Assembly: GCA_024689285.1 (NCBI GenBank)
Contig: JAILDR010000164.1
Location: forward strand, 1 to 40,027
Source: Bacteroidales bacterium
GTDB lineage: Bacteria > Bacteroidota > Bacteroidia > Bacteroidales > F082
Direction: 5' to 3'
DNA: 40,027 nt
Part shown: one piece after another, positions 1 through 9,440 of the stretch
Layout of the letters: each line of letters opens with the position of its first letter
How positions within the stretch are numbered: position 1 is the first letter of the stretch
Made by a program: the position numbers and the translations under genes
The notes under the pieces: model-generated
Told to the model about the DNA's origin: nothing
Database searches by the model: none
The model's input: only the letters and a program-made list of their open reading frames with translations

Positions 1-3000
1 CTATTCTCCTCCACCCATTTCCGGGCATTCACGAAAGCCTCCATCCATGGCGACACTTCGTCGTTCTTGCGGTCGTCGGGATAGTAGGCCCACTGCCAGG
101 GCAGGAATGCGCGCTCAAGGTGCGGCATCATGGCGAGATGACGACCATCATTGGAGCAGACAGCAGCTGTTGACCAATCGCTGCCATTGGGGTTGCCCGG
201 GTATTCATCCTGACCATAGGTCATCACGATCTTGTACTTGTCGCGGTAGCACGGGAAATAGAAACGACCCTCGCCGTGGGCAATCCACACACCGAGGCGG
301 CGACCTGAAAGTGACTTCAGCATCACGCTCTCATTCTGGGCAATCTCCACATTGAGGAAGCCCGACTCAAACTTGTGCGAGTCGTTGTGCATCATCACGG
401 GGTGTTCCTCATGATCAGGATAGAGCAGGCCGAGTTCCATCATCACCTGACAACCGTTGCAGACTCCCAAACTCAACGTGTCCTCACGGGCGTAGAAGTC
501 GTCCAAGGCTTTCTTGGCCTTCTTGTTGTAGAGGAAAGCTCCTGCCCAACCTTTGGCCGACCCCAACACATCCGAATTGGAGAAACCACCAACGAAGACA
601 ATCATATTCACATCCGTGAGATCCTCACGACCCGTAGCCAAGTCGGTCATCGTGACATCCTTCACATCGAAGCCAGCGAGATAGAGGGCATAAGCCATTT
701 CGCGGTCGCATTGGCAACCTTTCTCACGGATGATGGCCGCATTGATGCCCGAAGGTTCGCGGCGGTGCATATTGATACCGAGACTGGCGGCTGTGCCTGT
801 GAAATTACGCCCGAAGCTATAGTGCAGATATTGTTTCTTGTAGTTCATGAAACGCTCCATAGCCTTCCTCGGACCGCTCTGTTTGCGGTCGAGGAGGTAC
901 GACGACTTGTACCAAGTGTCGCGCAGGGTGTCGATGCTGAAGATATAGCTATGCTCATTGTGAACAATGGTTAGCTGTCGTTTGGCCGTGGGCTTGCCGA
1001 TAACCTTAAAGGTGATGCCGAGTTCACGCAACATCCGATTGGCGATGCCATCGTTGGCGACTTGGATGACTATGGAGGGCTTCTCACAGAACAGCACCGA
1101 AATCAAATCGTCCTTAGCGAAAGCCTCAAAGTTGAGGTTCATGCCGTATGTGCTATTGGCAAAGTTCATCTCCAGCAGAGTGGTAATCAAACCGCCTGCC
1201 GACACATCGTGACCAGCCAAAATCAAGTTATGTTCAATCAGTTTCTGAATGGCGTTGAAGCATTTCTTGAAGTAATTGACACTCTTCACGTCGGGTGTTG
1301 CCTGACCTACGGCACCGATGGCTTGGGCAAAACTGCTGCCACCCAGCTCAAAACCGGCTTTTGAGAAGTCAATGTATAGGAGTTCGGTGTTCTCGTCAGC
1401 CTTCATTACGGGGCGTACAACTTGACGGATGTTGGAAACCTCACCAGCAGCGGAAACGATGACCGTTCCGGGGGCAACCACCTTCTCTCCGTCAGGATAT
1501 TTCTGCGTCATCGAGAGAGAGTCCTTACCCGTCGGGACATTGATACCCAAGGCCACACAATAATCGCTCAAAGCTTTCACGGCTTCATAAAGACGTGCGG
1601 TCTCGCCTTCTTGCTTGGCCGGCCACATCCAGTTGGCGCTCAACGAAACTCCCGAGAGGTTCCCTTCAATCGGTGCCCAAAGGATGTTGGTCAAAGCCTC
1701 GGAAACAGAGAGACGCGAAGCGGCTGAGGGGTCAATGAGGCCTGCAATCGGGGCGTGGCCCAAGGCCGTAGCAATACCGCGCTTGCCATTGTAATCCAAA
1801 GCACTGATGCCGAGGTCGCTCAATGGCAACTGTATCTCACCGACGCATTGTTGCTGTGCTACACGGCCAGTCACCGAGCGGTCCACCTTGTTGGTGAGCC
1901 AATCCTTGCAAGCTACAGCTTCAAGTTGCAATACGAGGTCGAGATATTTGTGAATATCACGTTTAGTATAACTGATTTTCTTGAAATTATAGGGTTTGGT
2001 CTTGTCATGCAACACCGTTTTGGGTGCGCTGCCGAAGAAATCGGAGATGGCCAAGTCGATGGGGGCCTTGCCTTTCTTGCGGACAAAACGCAGACGCTCG
2101 TCGCCCGTCACCTCACCCACTTCATAATACGGGGCTCGCTCGCGCTCGGCAGTCTCCTTGATGATGTCTTTGTCCTTCTTGTTAACCAACAAGCCCATAC
2201 GTTCCTGCGATTCGTTGCCGATGATTTCCTTGTCAGACAAAGTCGGGTCGCCAACGGGCAGATTATCGACATAAACCACGCCGCCTGCATCTTCAATGAG
2301 TTCTGAGAGGCAGTTCAAGTGGCCACCCGCACCGTGGTCGTGGAGGCTGCGGATGGGGTTGTGGTCGCTTTCGGCCATAGCACGAATGACGTTGCTCACG
2401 CGCTTTTGCATTTCGGGATTAGCACGTTGCACGGCATTCAGCTCAATGGCGTTGCTGTATTGGCCTGTATCCACACTCGAAACGGCGCCGCCTCCCATAC
2501 CGATGCGGTAGTTGTCGCCGCCCAGTACGATGATAACATCGCCCTCTTCAGGCTCCAGCTTCTTGGCATCCACTTTCTTGGCAAAACCGATACCGCCAGC
2601 CAGCATGATAACCTTGTCATAACCGAGTTTCTGTTCCTCATTGTGCTCAAAGGTCAGCAAACTGCCGTTGATGAGGGGCTGGCCAAACTTATTGCCAAAA
2701 TCAGACGCACCGTTGGAAGCTTTGATGAGGATTTCCTCTGGAGTCTGATAGAGCCATTTGCGCGGCTCATTGTCTTTCTCCCACTCGCGCCCTTGCTCAG
2801 TGCGCGGATAGGAAGTCATGTAAACGGCAGTTCCCGCCAAAGGCAGGCTTCCCTGACCGCCAGCCAAGCGGTCACGTATCTCGCCACCGCTGCCCGTCGC
2901 CGCTCCATTGAATGGCTCAACAGTGGTCGGGAAGTTATGCGTCTCGGCCTTCAGCGAAATCACGGTCTCGATGGGCTTGATTTGGAAAGCTGAGGGTTTG

Positions 3001-3683
3001 TTGGGCTCAGCGGGTGCAAACTGCTCCACCTTGGGACCAAGAATGAAAGCCACGTTGTCTTTATAGGCCGACACAAGTCGGTTAGGATTCATCTTCGAGG
3101 TTTTCTTGATGAGGGCAAAAAGCGTGCTGGGCATCTTCTTGCCATCGATAATGAAAGTGCCATTGAAAATCTTGTGGCGGCAATGCTCGGAGTTGACCTG
3201 CGCAAAGCCGTACACCTCGCTGTCGGTAAGTTTGCGTCCAATCTTTGCGGATATGCCTTTCAGATAATCCATCTCCTCAGCACTCAGGGCCAGGCCTTCC
3301 TCCTGGTTGTAGGCCTCGATGTCGTCGATGTATTTCAGCGGCTCGGGCTTGCGGTCGATGACAAACAGGTTTTGGTCAAGGTCTTTATAGCGGTTTTGCA
3401 GCATCGGATCGTAAGGGGCATCCTTCGACTCCACACGTAAGAATTCCTCGATACGCACAATGCCCTTGATACCCATGTTTTGGGTTATCTCAACGGCATT
3501 GGTGCTCCAAGGCGTAATCATCTCGCGGCGCGGCCCGACGAAATAGCCTTTTACTGTTTCTTTTTCAATCAATTCGGCATTACCGAAAAGCCAAGTGAGT
3601 TTTGAAATCGTTTCATCAGAAAGGACCGATTTGGAATCAACAGCGATAACTTTCTGATTATTAGACTTGAAGAAGCATATCAT
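1..3683 (-). CDS. purL: Phosphoribosylformylglycinamidine synthase, large single-chain type (3' end cut by window edge)
   Basis: Fourth step of purine synthesis: converts FGAR, glutamine and ATP to FGAM in the cytosol. Translating the minus strand from the ATG at 3683 gives an open frame of 1227 codons that reaches the window edge without a stop. The N-terminus runs MICFFKSNNQKVIAVDSK, followed by the family signature FVGPRREMITPWSTNAVE. The synthase core shows INSEHCRHKIF and, near residue 249, ETHNFPTTVEPFNGAATGSG; a second half carries LILAGHDVSAGG. The C-terminal glutaminase has its nucleophile in VCNGCQ (Cys about 1075) and the His/Glu pair in AHGEGRF (about 1136 and 1138). The last visible residues, ARKWVEEN, look like the family end, so probably only one or a few codons are missing. 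All checked motifs lie in one frame, so I see no frameshift. It has its own promoter and no co-directional close neighbour. Confidence 0.97.
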   Translation of the reverse strand, partial: MICFFKSNNQKVIAVDSKSVLSDETISKLTWLFGNAELIEKETVKGYFVGPRREMITPWSTNAVEITQNMGIKGIVRIEEFLRVESKDAPYDPMLQNRYKDLDQNLFVIDRKPEPLKYIDDIEAYNQEEGLALSAEEMDYLKGISAKIGRKLTDSEVYGFAQVNSEHCRHKIFNGTFIIDGKKMPSTLFALIKKTSKMNPNRLVSAYKDNVAFILGPKVEQFAPAEPNKPSAFQIKPIETVISLKAETHNFPTTVEPFNGAATGSGGEIRDRLAGGQGSLPLAGTAVYMTSYPRTEQGREWEKDNEPRKWLYQTPEEILIKASNGASDFGNKFGQPLINGSLLTFEHNEEQKLGYDKVIMLAGGIGFAKKVDAKKLEPEEGDVIIVLGGDNYRIGMGGGAVSSVDTGQYSNAIELNAVQRANPEMQKRVSNVIRAMAESDHNPIRSLHDHGAGGHLNCLSELIEDAGGVVYVDNLPVGDPTLSDKEIIGNESQERMGLLVNKKDKDIIKETAERERAPYYEVGEVTGDERLRFVRKKGKAPIDLAISDFFGSAPKTVLHDKTKPYNFKKISYTKRDIHKYLDLVLQLEAVACKDWLTNKVDRSVTGRVAQQQCVGEIQLPLSDLGISALDYNGKRGIATALGHAPIAGLIDPSAASRLSVSEALTNILWAPIEGNLSGVSLSANWMWPAKQEGETARLYEAVKALSDYCVALGINVPTGKDSLSMTQKYPDGEKVVAPGTVIVSAAGEVSNIRQVVRPVMKADENTELLYIDFSKAGFELGGSSFAQAIGAVGQATPDVKSVNYFKKCFNAIQKLIEHNLILAGHDVSAGGLITTLLEMNFANSTYGMNLNFEAFAKDDLISVLFCEKPSIVIQVANDGIANRMLRELGITFKVIGKPTAKRQLTIVHNEHSYIFSIDTLRDTWYKSSYLLDRKQSGPRKAMERFMNYKKQYLHYSFGRNFTGTAASLGINMHRREPSGINAAIIREKGCQCDREMAYALYLAGFDVKDVTMTDLATGREDLTDVNMIVFVGGFSNSDVLGSAKGWAGAFLYNKKAKKALDDFYAREDTLSLGVCNGCQVMMELGLLYPDHEEHPVMMHNDSHKFESGFLNVEIAQNESVMLKSLSGRRLGVWIAHGEGRFYFPCYRDKYKIVMTYGQDEYPGNPNGSDWSTAAVCSNDGRHLAMMPHLERAFLPWQWAYYPDDRKNDEVSPWMEAFVNARKWVEEN

Positions 3684-3715
3684 AAGCGCAAGTATTAGGC
3701 ATAAAAATGATGCCG

Positions 3716-3748
3716 CAAAGATAGAGGTTTCGGTTTAATAATTTCAAA
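3716..3748 (-). promoter_or_regulatory. Bacteroidota-type promoter of purL
   Basis: On the minus strand a TTTG (-33 element, plus-strand 3745-3748) is followed after 21 bases by TATCTTTG (-7 element, 3716-3723), matching TTTG-N19-21-TAnnTTTG. It would give a leader of roughly 25 bases before the ATG at 3683, too short to hold a purine riboswitch. Confidence 0.75.
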
Positions 3749-3772
3749 AAAAATAGGAGAAAAACACTTCAG

Positions 3773-3838
3773 CCCTCTTCTGCCGCCATCGACAGTGGCA
3801 GGCCTTTATGATAGCGACCTACAGACTACCGAAGAGGG
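3773..3838 (-). other. Long inverted repeat 3' of the receptor gene
   Basis: CCCTCTTC (3773-3780) and GAAGAGGG (3831-3838) form a perfect 8-bp outer stem about 25 bases past the receptor stop. A smaller inner stem lies around 3783-3802. The nearest T-run on the minus strand comes several bases after the stem, so it is not a textbook terminator. It could be a weak terminator or a 3'-end stabilising structure for the receptor transcript. It lies upstream of the purL promoter, so it is not in the purL leader. Confidence 0.4.
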
Positions 3839-3862
3839 ACGAGACAATAATTCCTCGGTACG

Positions 3863-6373
3863 TTAGTATCCTTCATCAGATTGTTGTTCCTCACCGTCGC
3901 CATCTTCACCATCGCCACCGGGACGACCACGCTTTATGTTTTGCTGGTTGATACGGTAGTTGAAATTGAGTGAAAATGAGCGGCGGTTCCATGTGCTAGT
4001 GTTATATTGCCAAAAGCCGTCGCCCCAAGATTCGCCGCCCCAACTGCGTGAATTGAACAGGTCGCGCACGTTGAAAGTGACAGTGCCATTGCCATGCAGG
4101 ATTTCCTTGCTCACCGCAAGATCAATCCACCAATTGCCCTTGTGCATTCCCAGAGGTTCCTTGTGGGGACCCATGATGTGTGCCGTCAGCTGCAGATCGA
4201 ACCAGTCGCTCACCTTGAACTTCGACACAACACGTCCGAAAAGCATCCACGTGGCATCGTCATACGTCTTTTCATTAATCTCACCGACGAAATGCGAACG
4301 GAAAAAGTTGACATTGCCGTTCAAGTTCCACCATTTTGTCATCTGACCCTGAGCGACCATTTCCACACCAAAATCATCCGCCTTGCCGAAATTGATGGGC
4401 ATGCTGTAGAATACGCCATCGTCCTCGTAGGTATAATTCCTTATCATATTGGTGCCGTGACGATAATAAGCCGTAAAGTTGAAGCTCGCCTTGTCCCAAA
4501 AATGGATGTAGCCCAATTCATAGCTATCCATATAGGTCGAGGTCAGGCTCGGGTTGCCCATTCGGATGTTACGGTTATCGTTATATGAACGGAACGGGCT
4601 CATCTGCCAAAAGCCAGGACGGCGTATGCGGCGTGTGTAGCTCACTTGGAACTGATTTTTCTCGTTCACCGAATAATTCAAATGTGCACTCGGGAAAAAG
4701 TCAAAATAAGGCTTGCCCCCATTGATGGAATCGGTGCCATCGTGGGCATAACCTTTCAGGTTAGTAAAGATATTCGTCATTTCAACCCTTAAGCCGATTT
4801 GTCCCGACCAACGTCCCCAGTCGTTGCCGATACTCGTATAAAGCGCGGCCACCTGCTCCTTGTATTCGTAGTCGTAACAATAGTTACCCAACGGTACCCA
4901 AACATCACCATTCTTCTGCCACACGCTGTCATTGCTTAGAATGTTTCGGTAGGTATATTTTCCTCCTATCTCCCATTGCGCCTTGGTGAGGAAGGGATGG
5001 ACATAGTCGACGCTGGCTTGCAGGTTATGCATTCTCTGGTTGTTGCCAGTCTTTTGATACAATTCCCGAAGCGTCTCCGCCATAGTCTTGTCGGGATAGA
5101 CTTTTTCCACGATGTCGGAGCTGGAGTTTTCAGCATTGGTAAAGAAACGGGCATTGGCCTTCAAGCTGCGTCCCTCGCGTTCAAAGGTCTTGTCGTAGTC
5201 CAAAGTAATCTCATACATAGGTTCATATTCCGCATAATCCTCAGCACGCACATCGTAAGACGAAGAATCTATCACCATAACCCCACCCGGATAAGAAGGA
5301 TATTCGTCGGAATAGCATACCACAGGATGAGTCTCAAGTTTTCCGTAACGATAAACGAATGCCGCACTAATGATATCTTTGTCGGTGATGTAATAATCCG
5401 CTCCCACACGGACATTGTGGCCCATGCGGTTCATGCGACGCTCGGTGGTTTGGTCGGTGAGTTGGGTGAAGATGGTGTCGAAAGTCATTTCAGGACCTGT
5501 GCCTATTGTGTCAAGGAAATAACGCTTGGTTTTGTTCACACCACCACCAATGTTACTGCGATTGTTGAAGCCATAGCTGGCAAAGAGGTTCCAGCGTTTC
5601 AGGCGATAGTTGCCCGACAAGCTTGCTCCATACATCCACGGATAGCCGCCTCGCACATTGACCGCGCCATTGAAGCCCTGACGCTTGTCTTTCTTCAATA
5701 TGATATTGATGATACCAGCCGAGCCTTCAGCATCATAACGCACCGAAGGATTGGTGATGACTTCTACCCTTTCAATCATGTCACCTTGCAAAGTACGCAA
5801 AGCGTCTTGGGTACTCATGCCCGAAAGTCCCGACTCCTTGCCGTCGATGAGGATACGCACACCATCATCGCCACGCAGACTAACATTGCCTTCCACATCG
5901 ACCGAGACTGCCGGAATGTTTTCCAACACCTCGATGGCATTACCAGCCGTATTTGACACGTCTTTCCCCACATTGAAAACACGTTTGTCAAGGGTCATTT
6001 CGTAGGTACTCTGCTCTGCTACTATTTCCACTTCATTTAACACTCGCTGGTCGGGAGCAAGCGTGATGCGCCCTACGTCTACCATAGTCTTAGAGCCATC
6101 CAAAGAAATGTTCTTGAACGATTTCAAATAGCCAATATACTGGATTTCAAGTACGTATCTCCCTTTGTCAAGCTCTAACAAGAATTGACCCGATGATGTT
6201 GTGATGCAACCCGACACAAAAGTAGAATCAGGCAAGGCGCAAGCACGAACGGTGGCATATTCCATCGGGTGTCCAGAAATCTTGTCATAAACAAGGCCCT
6301 TCACATTGATGGTAGCAAAAGCGTATTGGACACTAAACATAAGTGTCAAAACAATAGGTATAATTCTTTTCAT
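3863..6373 (-). CDS. TonB-dependent receptor-like outer-membrane beta-barrel protein
   Basis: 836 residues. A signal peptide (about 1-20, MKRIIPIVLTLMFSVQYAFA) is followed by a CarboxypepD-regulatory-like beta-sandwich (about 22-105, VKGLVYDKISGHPMEYATV). A plug-like domain follows (about 125-235), with LENIPAVSVDVEGNVSLRGD and IDGKESGLSG, then a long barrel to about residue 800. The barrel and basic/acidic end resemble the OMP_b-brl_3 group of TonB-receptor relatives. The C-terminus does not end in the usual aromatic residue of the last strand but carries an extra Gly/Asp/Glu-rich tail of about 25 residues (GGDGEDGDGEEQQSDEGY). The start follows the upstream receptor stop by 33 bp with no promoter box between, so the pair is probably co-transcribed. 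The substrate cannot be told; no SusD-like partner is present. Confidence 0.85.
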   Translation of the reverse strand: MKRIIPIVLTLMFSVQYAFATINVKGLVYDKISGHPMEYATVRACALPDSTFVSGCITTSSGQFLLELDKGRYVLEIQYIGYLKSFKNISLDGSKTMVDVGRITLAPDQRVLNEVEIVAEQSTYEMTLDKRVFNVGKDVSNTAGNAIEVLENIPAVSVDVEGNVSLRGDDGVRILIDGKESGLSGMSTQDALRTLQGDMIERVEVITNPSVRYDAEGSAGIINIILKKDKRQGFNGAVNVRGGYPWMYGASLSGNYRLKRWNLFASYGFNNRSNIGGGVNKTKRYFLDTIGTGPEMTFDTIFTQLTDQTTERRMNRMGHNVRVGADYYITDKDIISAAFVYRYGKLETHPVVCYSDEYPSYPGGVMVIDSSSYDVRAEDYAEYEPMYEITLDYDKTFEREGRSLKANARFFTNAENSSSDIVEKVYPDKTMAETLRELYQKTGNNQRMHNLQASVDYVHPFLTKAQWEIGGKYTYRNILSNDSVWQKNGDVWVPLGNYCYDYEYKEQVAALYTSIGNDWGRWSGQIGLRVEMTNIFTNLKGYAHDGTDSINGGKPYFDFFPSAHLNYSVNEKNQFQVSYTRRIRRPGFWQMSPFRSYNDNRNIRMGNPSLTSTYMDSYELGYIHFWDKASFNFTAYYRHGTNMIRNYTYEDDGVFYSMPINFGKADDFGVEMVAQGQMTKWWNLNGNVNFFRSHFVGEINEKTYDDATWMLFGRVVSKFKVSDWFDLQLTAHIMGPHKEPLGMHKGNWWIDLAVSKEILHGNGTVTFNVRDLFNSRSWGGESWGDGFWQYNTSTWNRRSFSLNFNYRINQQNIKRGRPGGDGEDGDGEEQQSDEGY

Positions 6374-6406
6374 AAAGCCAAAACTTTCTTTATTATTATC
6401 GTTTAT

Positions 6407-8929
6407 TTAGAACTCCATCACCAGCTTCACGTTAACATAACGCGGTGTCAAATAATTTGGGGCGCCATAGTAACTGTTGTCAATGTACTTCACCCAAGTA
6501 TAGGAGATGGTATTGGAGATATTCAATAAGTTAAAAACATCTACACAGACAAACATATTCTTCACATATCGTAAAGGATTGCCCTTGCTGAAGCTACTGG
6601 CCTCGCTGATAAGCTGCTTGCTGAAACCAATGTCAACACGGCGGTATGCCGGATAATGACTTGAGGTGGAATAGAAGTCAGAGTTGTTGTCATTGATGGG
6701 CAAACCCGTGCCAAAATGCAAGGTCAAGTTAACACGCCAAGTAGGGAAATGGGGGATGTAGTCCTGAAAGAACAGCGAGAAATAAATCAGTTGGTTGGAA
6801 GGACGCTCATGCCAACCCAAAGCAATGGTGTCGGCCACTTGACTATCTTTGTGATTGTAAAAAGGAAGTCGATGTCCGTCAGCATCAACGAGGTAATAAT
6901 CGCCACGGATGTCTTCCTTGGTATTCATGATGGAGAGACTGGCCCAGCTGTCAATGCCTTTCACAAACTCGCCATTCAATTTCAAGTCAATGCCGGTGGC
7001 ATAGGCCCGTGCCGATTGGTCGGCATAGTAACGGATGCGTACATTGTCGATGTCGTAAGGCACGACATGAGTGAAGTATTTGTAATAAATTTCTGAAGTC
7101 AGGATAAAAGGTCGGTTCCAGGCGCGAAATTTGAAGTCATTGCCAGCCACAATCTGGTACGACTGCTGCGCACTGGCGCCCCCAAAAAGGGTGCCGTCCA
7201 AATTGCGTACCTCGCGATAAAACGGAGTCTGATTGTAAACACCACCCGACAAACGGAACACCAATTCGTGCTTATTATTATAGGGCTTGTAAGCCACGCC
7301 TGCCCTCGGGCTGACATACACCTTCTTATTATAGCCCCAGTAATTGGCACGCAGTCCACCCGTTATCACAAATTCACCCTTGTCTTGATTAGGAAGAGTC
7401 CACGAGTTCTGCACAAAACCGTCAAAATTATTAATAGACAATCTGTTCGCTGCCCTGTGCATATAATCCATACCGATTTCGGGCAGAATGTCGGGCATAA
7501 CACCCGGCAACGAGTAGGGTTGCGGCAAAGCGTAACCTGCCGAGTCCATCATCTGCCATTCATCCACCACATCGTCAATATCCTGATGCTGGAAACGGAG
7601 ACCCCATTTCAGCAAGCAATGATCCATGGCATAAAGCCCTTTATGGTCAAGGTTATAGACTTGTGCATTAAAAGCGTTACGGGCATGTTTGGTAAGCGTC
7701 CCAACTTCATGGTCTTCAATCACTTCTCCTAAGTCCTCTGAGCCTAATGTGGAATTGCGGAAGCCGAAATGATACTCTTCCATGACATCGTAGTTCTCGG
7801 TCTCATAGGCAGAATAAGCTGAAACTATCCATTTCAAGCTCATGTCTTTATTGGGTCTGTAGGACAAGGTCAGCGCACCTAAGCCCGTGGTATAATCGTC
7901 CACCTCCCGTCCATCGAAATAAATATTGACCTGGAAAGGCAAATCGATGGTACCAGCGTTAATCTTGGCGTTTTGCGGAACAAACATGTAACGATTCTTG
8001 GAGAAATAGCCCAAAAGCGACAGGTCCCATTTGTCATTGAATTTGTAGTTGAACAAGGCTTGTACGTCTGTGAAGGTGGGACGGTAGTCGCCTTTGGTGT
8101 CCATCATGCCGAGCGCCAAAGCCGTGTTTTTGTAACGTGCCCCTACGAGGTAGCTGAACTTCTCGTTTTTCGTGGTGCCTTCCACGTGGGCCTCTGCGCC
8201 AAGGAGACTCAAACTCAGCGATCCAGCGGTCTCACGCGGGGTCTTGTAGGTCACATCAAGAACTGACGACATTTTGTCGCCATACTCGGCTGCAAAACCA
8301 CCTGCTGAGAAAGCGATGTTGTTCACCAATCGGGAATTGACGAAACTCAGGCCCTCTTGTTGTCCCGAACCGACCAAGAAAGGACGGTAGATTTCGATGC
8401 CATTCACATAAATAAGATTCTCATCAAAATTACCGCCACGCACACGGTATTGCGAACTCAATTCGTTGTTCGACACTACACCAGGCAAGGTCTTGATCAA
8501 AGTCTCAACACCGCCGCCCATAGTCGGCAATAAAGTAGCCTGTTTGGGGTTGAGACGGGTGAGGCTGGTAGCATCAGCAGCGCGATCGCTAATGACGGCA
8601 TCGGCCAAAACAGTGGTGGTGGAAACCAAGGTCATATCGAGTTTACGCTTCTCACCCGCCTTAAGACGCACTGTGACTTGCTTTGGTTCATAGCCGACAA
8701 ACGAAAAGCTGACAACAAAAGTGGTATCGGAGAGAACGGACAACTCATAATAGCCTTTCATATTGGTGGTCTGGCCCACAAGCATATCAAGAACAACAAC
8801 ATTAGCCATCTCAATGGGGTGGCCCATTTCGTCGGTCACTTTGCCATAAAGAGTGCCCACTGGCAAGTTTTGCGCTGATGCCAGCACCGAAAACAGCATT
8901 ATTGCTATGAAGAGTAGTTTTGTCCGCAT
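6407..8929 (-). CDS. TonB-dependent receptor with CarboxypepD-regulatory N-domain
   Basis: 840 residues. A signal peptide (about 1-19, ending LASAQ) is followed by the carboxypeptidase-regulatory domain (about 24-105, VGTLYGKVTDEMGHPIEMAN). The plug (about 115-225) contains GGGVETLIKTLPGVVSNNEL and YRVRGGNFDENLIYVNGIEI, and a 22-strand-type barrel ends in LVMEF with the terminal Phe expected for BAM recognition. It would sit in the outer membrane and take up a ligand with energy from TonB. It is the first gene of a two-receptor unit. Immediately upstream lies the rpmB terminator (8981-9011), so it should have its own promoter, but I see no TAnnTTTG box in the 50 bases between. Ligand unknown; no SusD-like lipoprotein lies nearby, so it is not a classical glycan-uptake pair. 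Confidence 0.92.
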   Translation of the reverse strand: MRTKLLFIAIMLFSVLASAQNLPVGTLYGKVTDEMGHPIEMANVVVLDMLVGQTTNMKGYYELSVLSDTTFVVSFSFVGYEPKQVTVRLKAGEKRKLDMTLVSTTTVLADAVISDRAADATSLTRLNPKQATLLPTMGGGVETLIKTLPGVVSNNELSSQYRVRGGNFDENLIYVNGIEIYRPFLVGSGQQEGLSFVNSRLVNNIAFSAGGFAAEYGDKMSSVLDVTYKTPRETAGSLSLSLLGAEAHVEGTTKNEKFSYLVGARYKNTALALGMMDTKGDYRPTFTDVQALFNYKFNDKWDLSLLGYFSKNRYMFVPQNAKINAGTIDLPFQVNIYFDGREVDDYTTGLGALTLSYRPNKDMSLKWIVSAYSAYETENYDVMEEYHFGFRNSTLGSEDLGEVIEDHEVGTLTKHARNAFNAQVYNLDHKGLYAMDHCLLKWGLRFQHQDIDDVVDEWQMMDSAGYALPQPYSLPGVMPDILPEIGMDYMHRAANRLSINNFDGFVQNSWTLPNQDKGEFVITGGLRANYWGYNKKVYVSPRAGVAYKPYNNKHELVFRLSGGVYNQTPFYREVRNLDGTLFGGASAQQSYQIVAGNDFKFRAWNRPFILTSEIYYKYFTHVVPYDIDNVRIRYYADQSARAYATGIDLKLNGEFVKGIDSWASLSIMNTKEDIRGDYYLVDADGHRLPFYNHKDSQVADTIALGWHERPSNQLIYFSLFFQDYIPHFPTWRVNLTLHFGTGLPINDNNSDFYSTSSHYPAYRRVDIGFSKQLISEASSFSKGNPLRYVKNMFVCVDVFNLLNISNTISYTWVKYIDNSYYGAPNYLTPRYVNVKLVMEF

Positions 8930-8980
8930 GAAGGGATAACTGAATTTGACCTGATTTATTGCTTTGTGGAGGTTTCAAAC

Positions 8981-9011
8981 AAAAAAAGCCGCTGCGCAAG
9001 GCACAGCAGCT
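8981..9011 (-). terminator. Intrinsic terminator of rpmB
   Basis: On the minus strand an 11-bp stem (arms 9001-9011 and 8987-8997, two G-U pairs) with a three-base loop is followed by a run of seven T. It lies 25 bases past the rpmB stop. The two mismatches on the plus-strand RNA become wobbles on the minus-strand RNA, which fixes the direction. Confidence 0.88.
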
Positions 9012-9036
9012 ATATGTTCGTCAGGTATGGGAAGAA

Positions 9037-9279
9037 TTACCAACGTTGCAGGTTGCCCTTCTCAGAAGCATCCATAATGGCTTGGTAAACGCCTTTCTTG
9101 TTGATGGTGCGCAAACCAGCAGCCGACACTTTCAGCACAACCCACTCATCCCACTCCGGAACATAGAACTTCTTGATTTTCAGATTCGGTTCAAAGGTCC
9201 TTCTCGTCTTTTTGTTGGAGTGCGAAACGTTGTTACCGTGCATGACCTTCTTACCAGTGATTTGACAAACTTTTGACAT
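9037..9279 (-). CDS. rpmB: Large-subunit ribosomal protein bL28
   Basis: 80 residues, the usual length for bL28. The start [20 protein letters not shown] and the segment [20 protein letters not shown] are characteristic. It is a small basic protein of the 50S subunit near the E site. It stands alone: a strong terminator follows at 8981-9011, whereas in many Bacteroidota rpmB is followed by rpmG (bL33) and a tiny DUF4295 gene, neither of which is here. The promoter is at 9334-9362, giving a leader of about 45 bases. It is divergent from the aminopeptidase gene, with promoter regions sharing about 120 bp. Confidence 0.98.
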   Translation of the reverse strand: MSKVCQITGKKVMHGNNVSHSNKKTRRTFEPNLKIKKFYVPEWDEWVVLKVSAAGLRTINKKGVYQAIMDASEKGNLQRW

Positions 9280-9333
9280 GACTCTAATCTTTTATCCTTT
9301 AATTTTACAATTGTCTTTTTTTCTAACGGGCTG

Positions 9334-9362
9334 CAAAAGTACAAAAATTTTCTTTTTGCAAA
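9334..9362 (-). promoter_or_regulatory. Promoter of rpmB
   Basis: Minus-strand TACTTTTG (9334-9341) fits TAnnTTTG. A TTTG sits upstream (9359-9362) at a 17-base spacing, slightly short of the usual 19-21. Confidence 0.6.
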
Positions 9363-9399
9363 GGTTTTTCCTCAAAAATTCCAATAAAAAAAGATTTCT

Positions 9400-9407
9400 T
9401 ATCTTTG
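9400..9407 (+). promoter_or_regulatory. -7 promoter box of the aminopeptidase gene
   Basis: TATCTTTG on the plus strand matches TAnnTTTG; no clear TTTG lies 19-21 bases upstream. A transcript would start near 9414, so the in-frame TTG at 9405, inside this box, cannot be the start codon. The ATG at 9441 is therefore chosen. Confidence 0.6.
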
Positions 9408-9440
9408 CAGTCACAAATTCATCGTATAAAACAACACACT

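Noticed and set aside
1..5. TAG at the very edge (plus-strand CTA at 1-3) as the purL stop
   Set aside because: It is not in the purL frame; codon starts follow 3683, 3680 ... 5, so the true stop lies just outside the window.
1..3440. A series of plus-strand frames over the first 3.4 kb
   Set aside because: The minus strand encodes purL in one unbroken frame with every family motif. The plus frames are its shadows.
3684..3748. Purine riboswitch ahead of purL
   Set aside because: The promoter box leaves a leader of only about 25 bases, too short for an aptamer.
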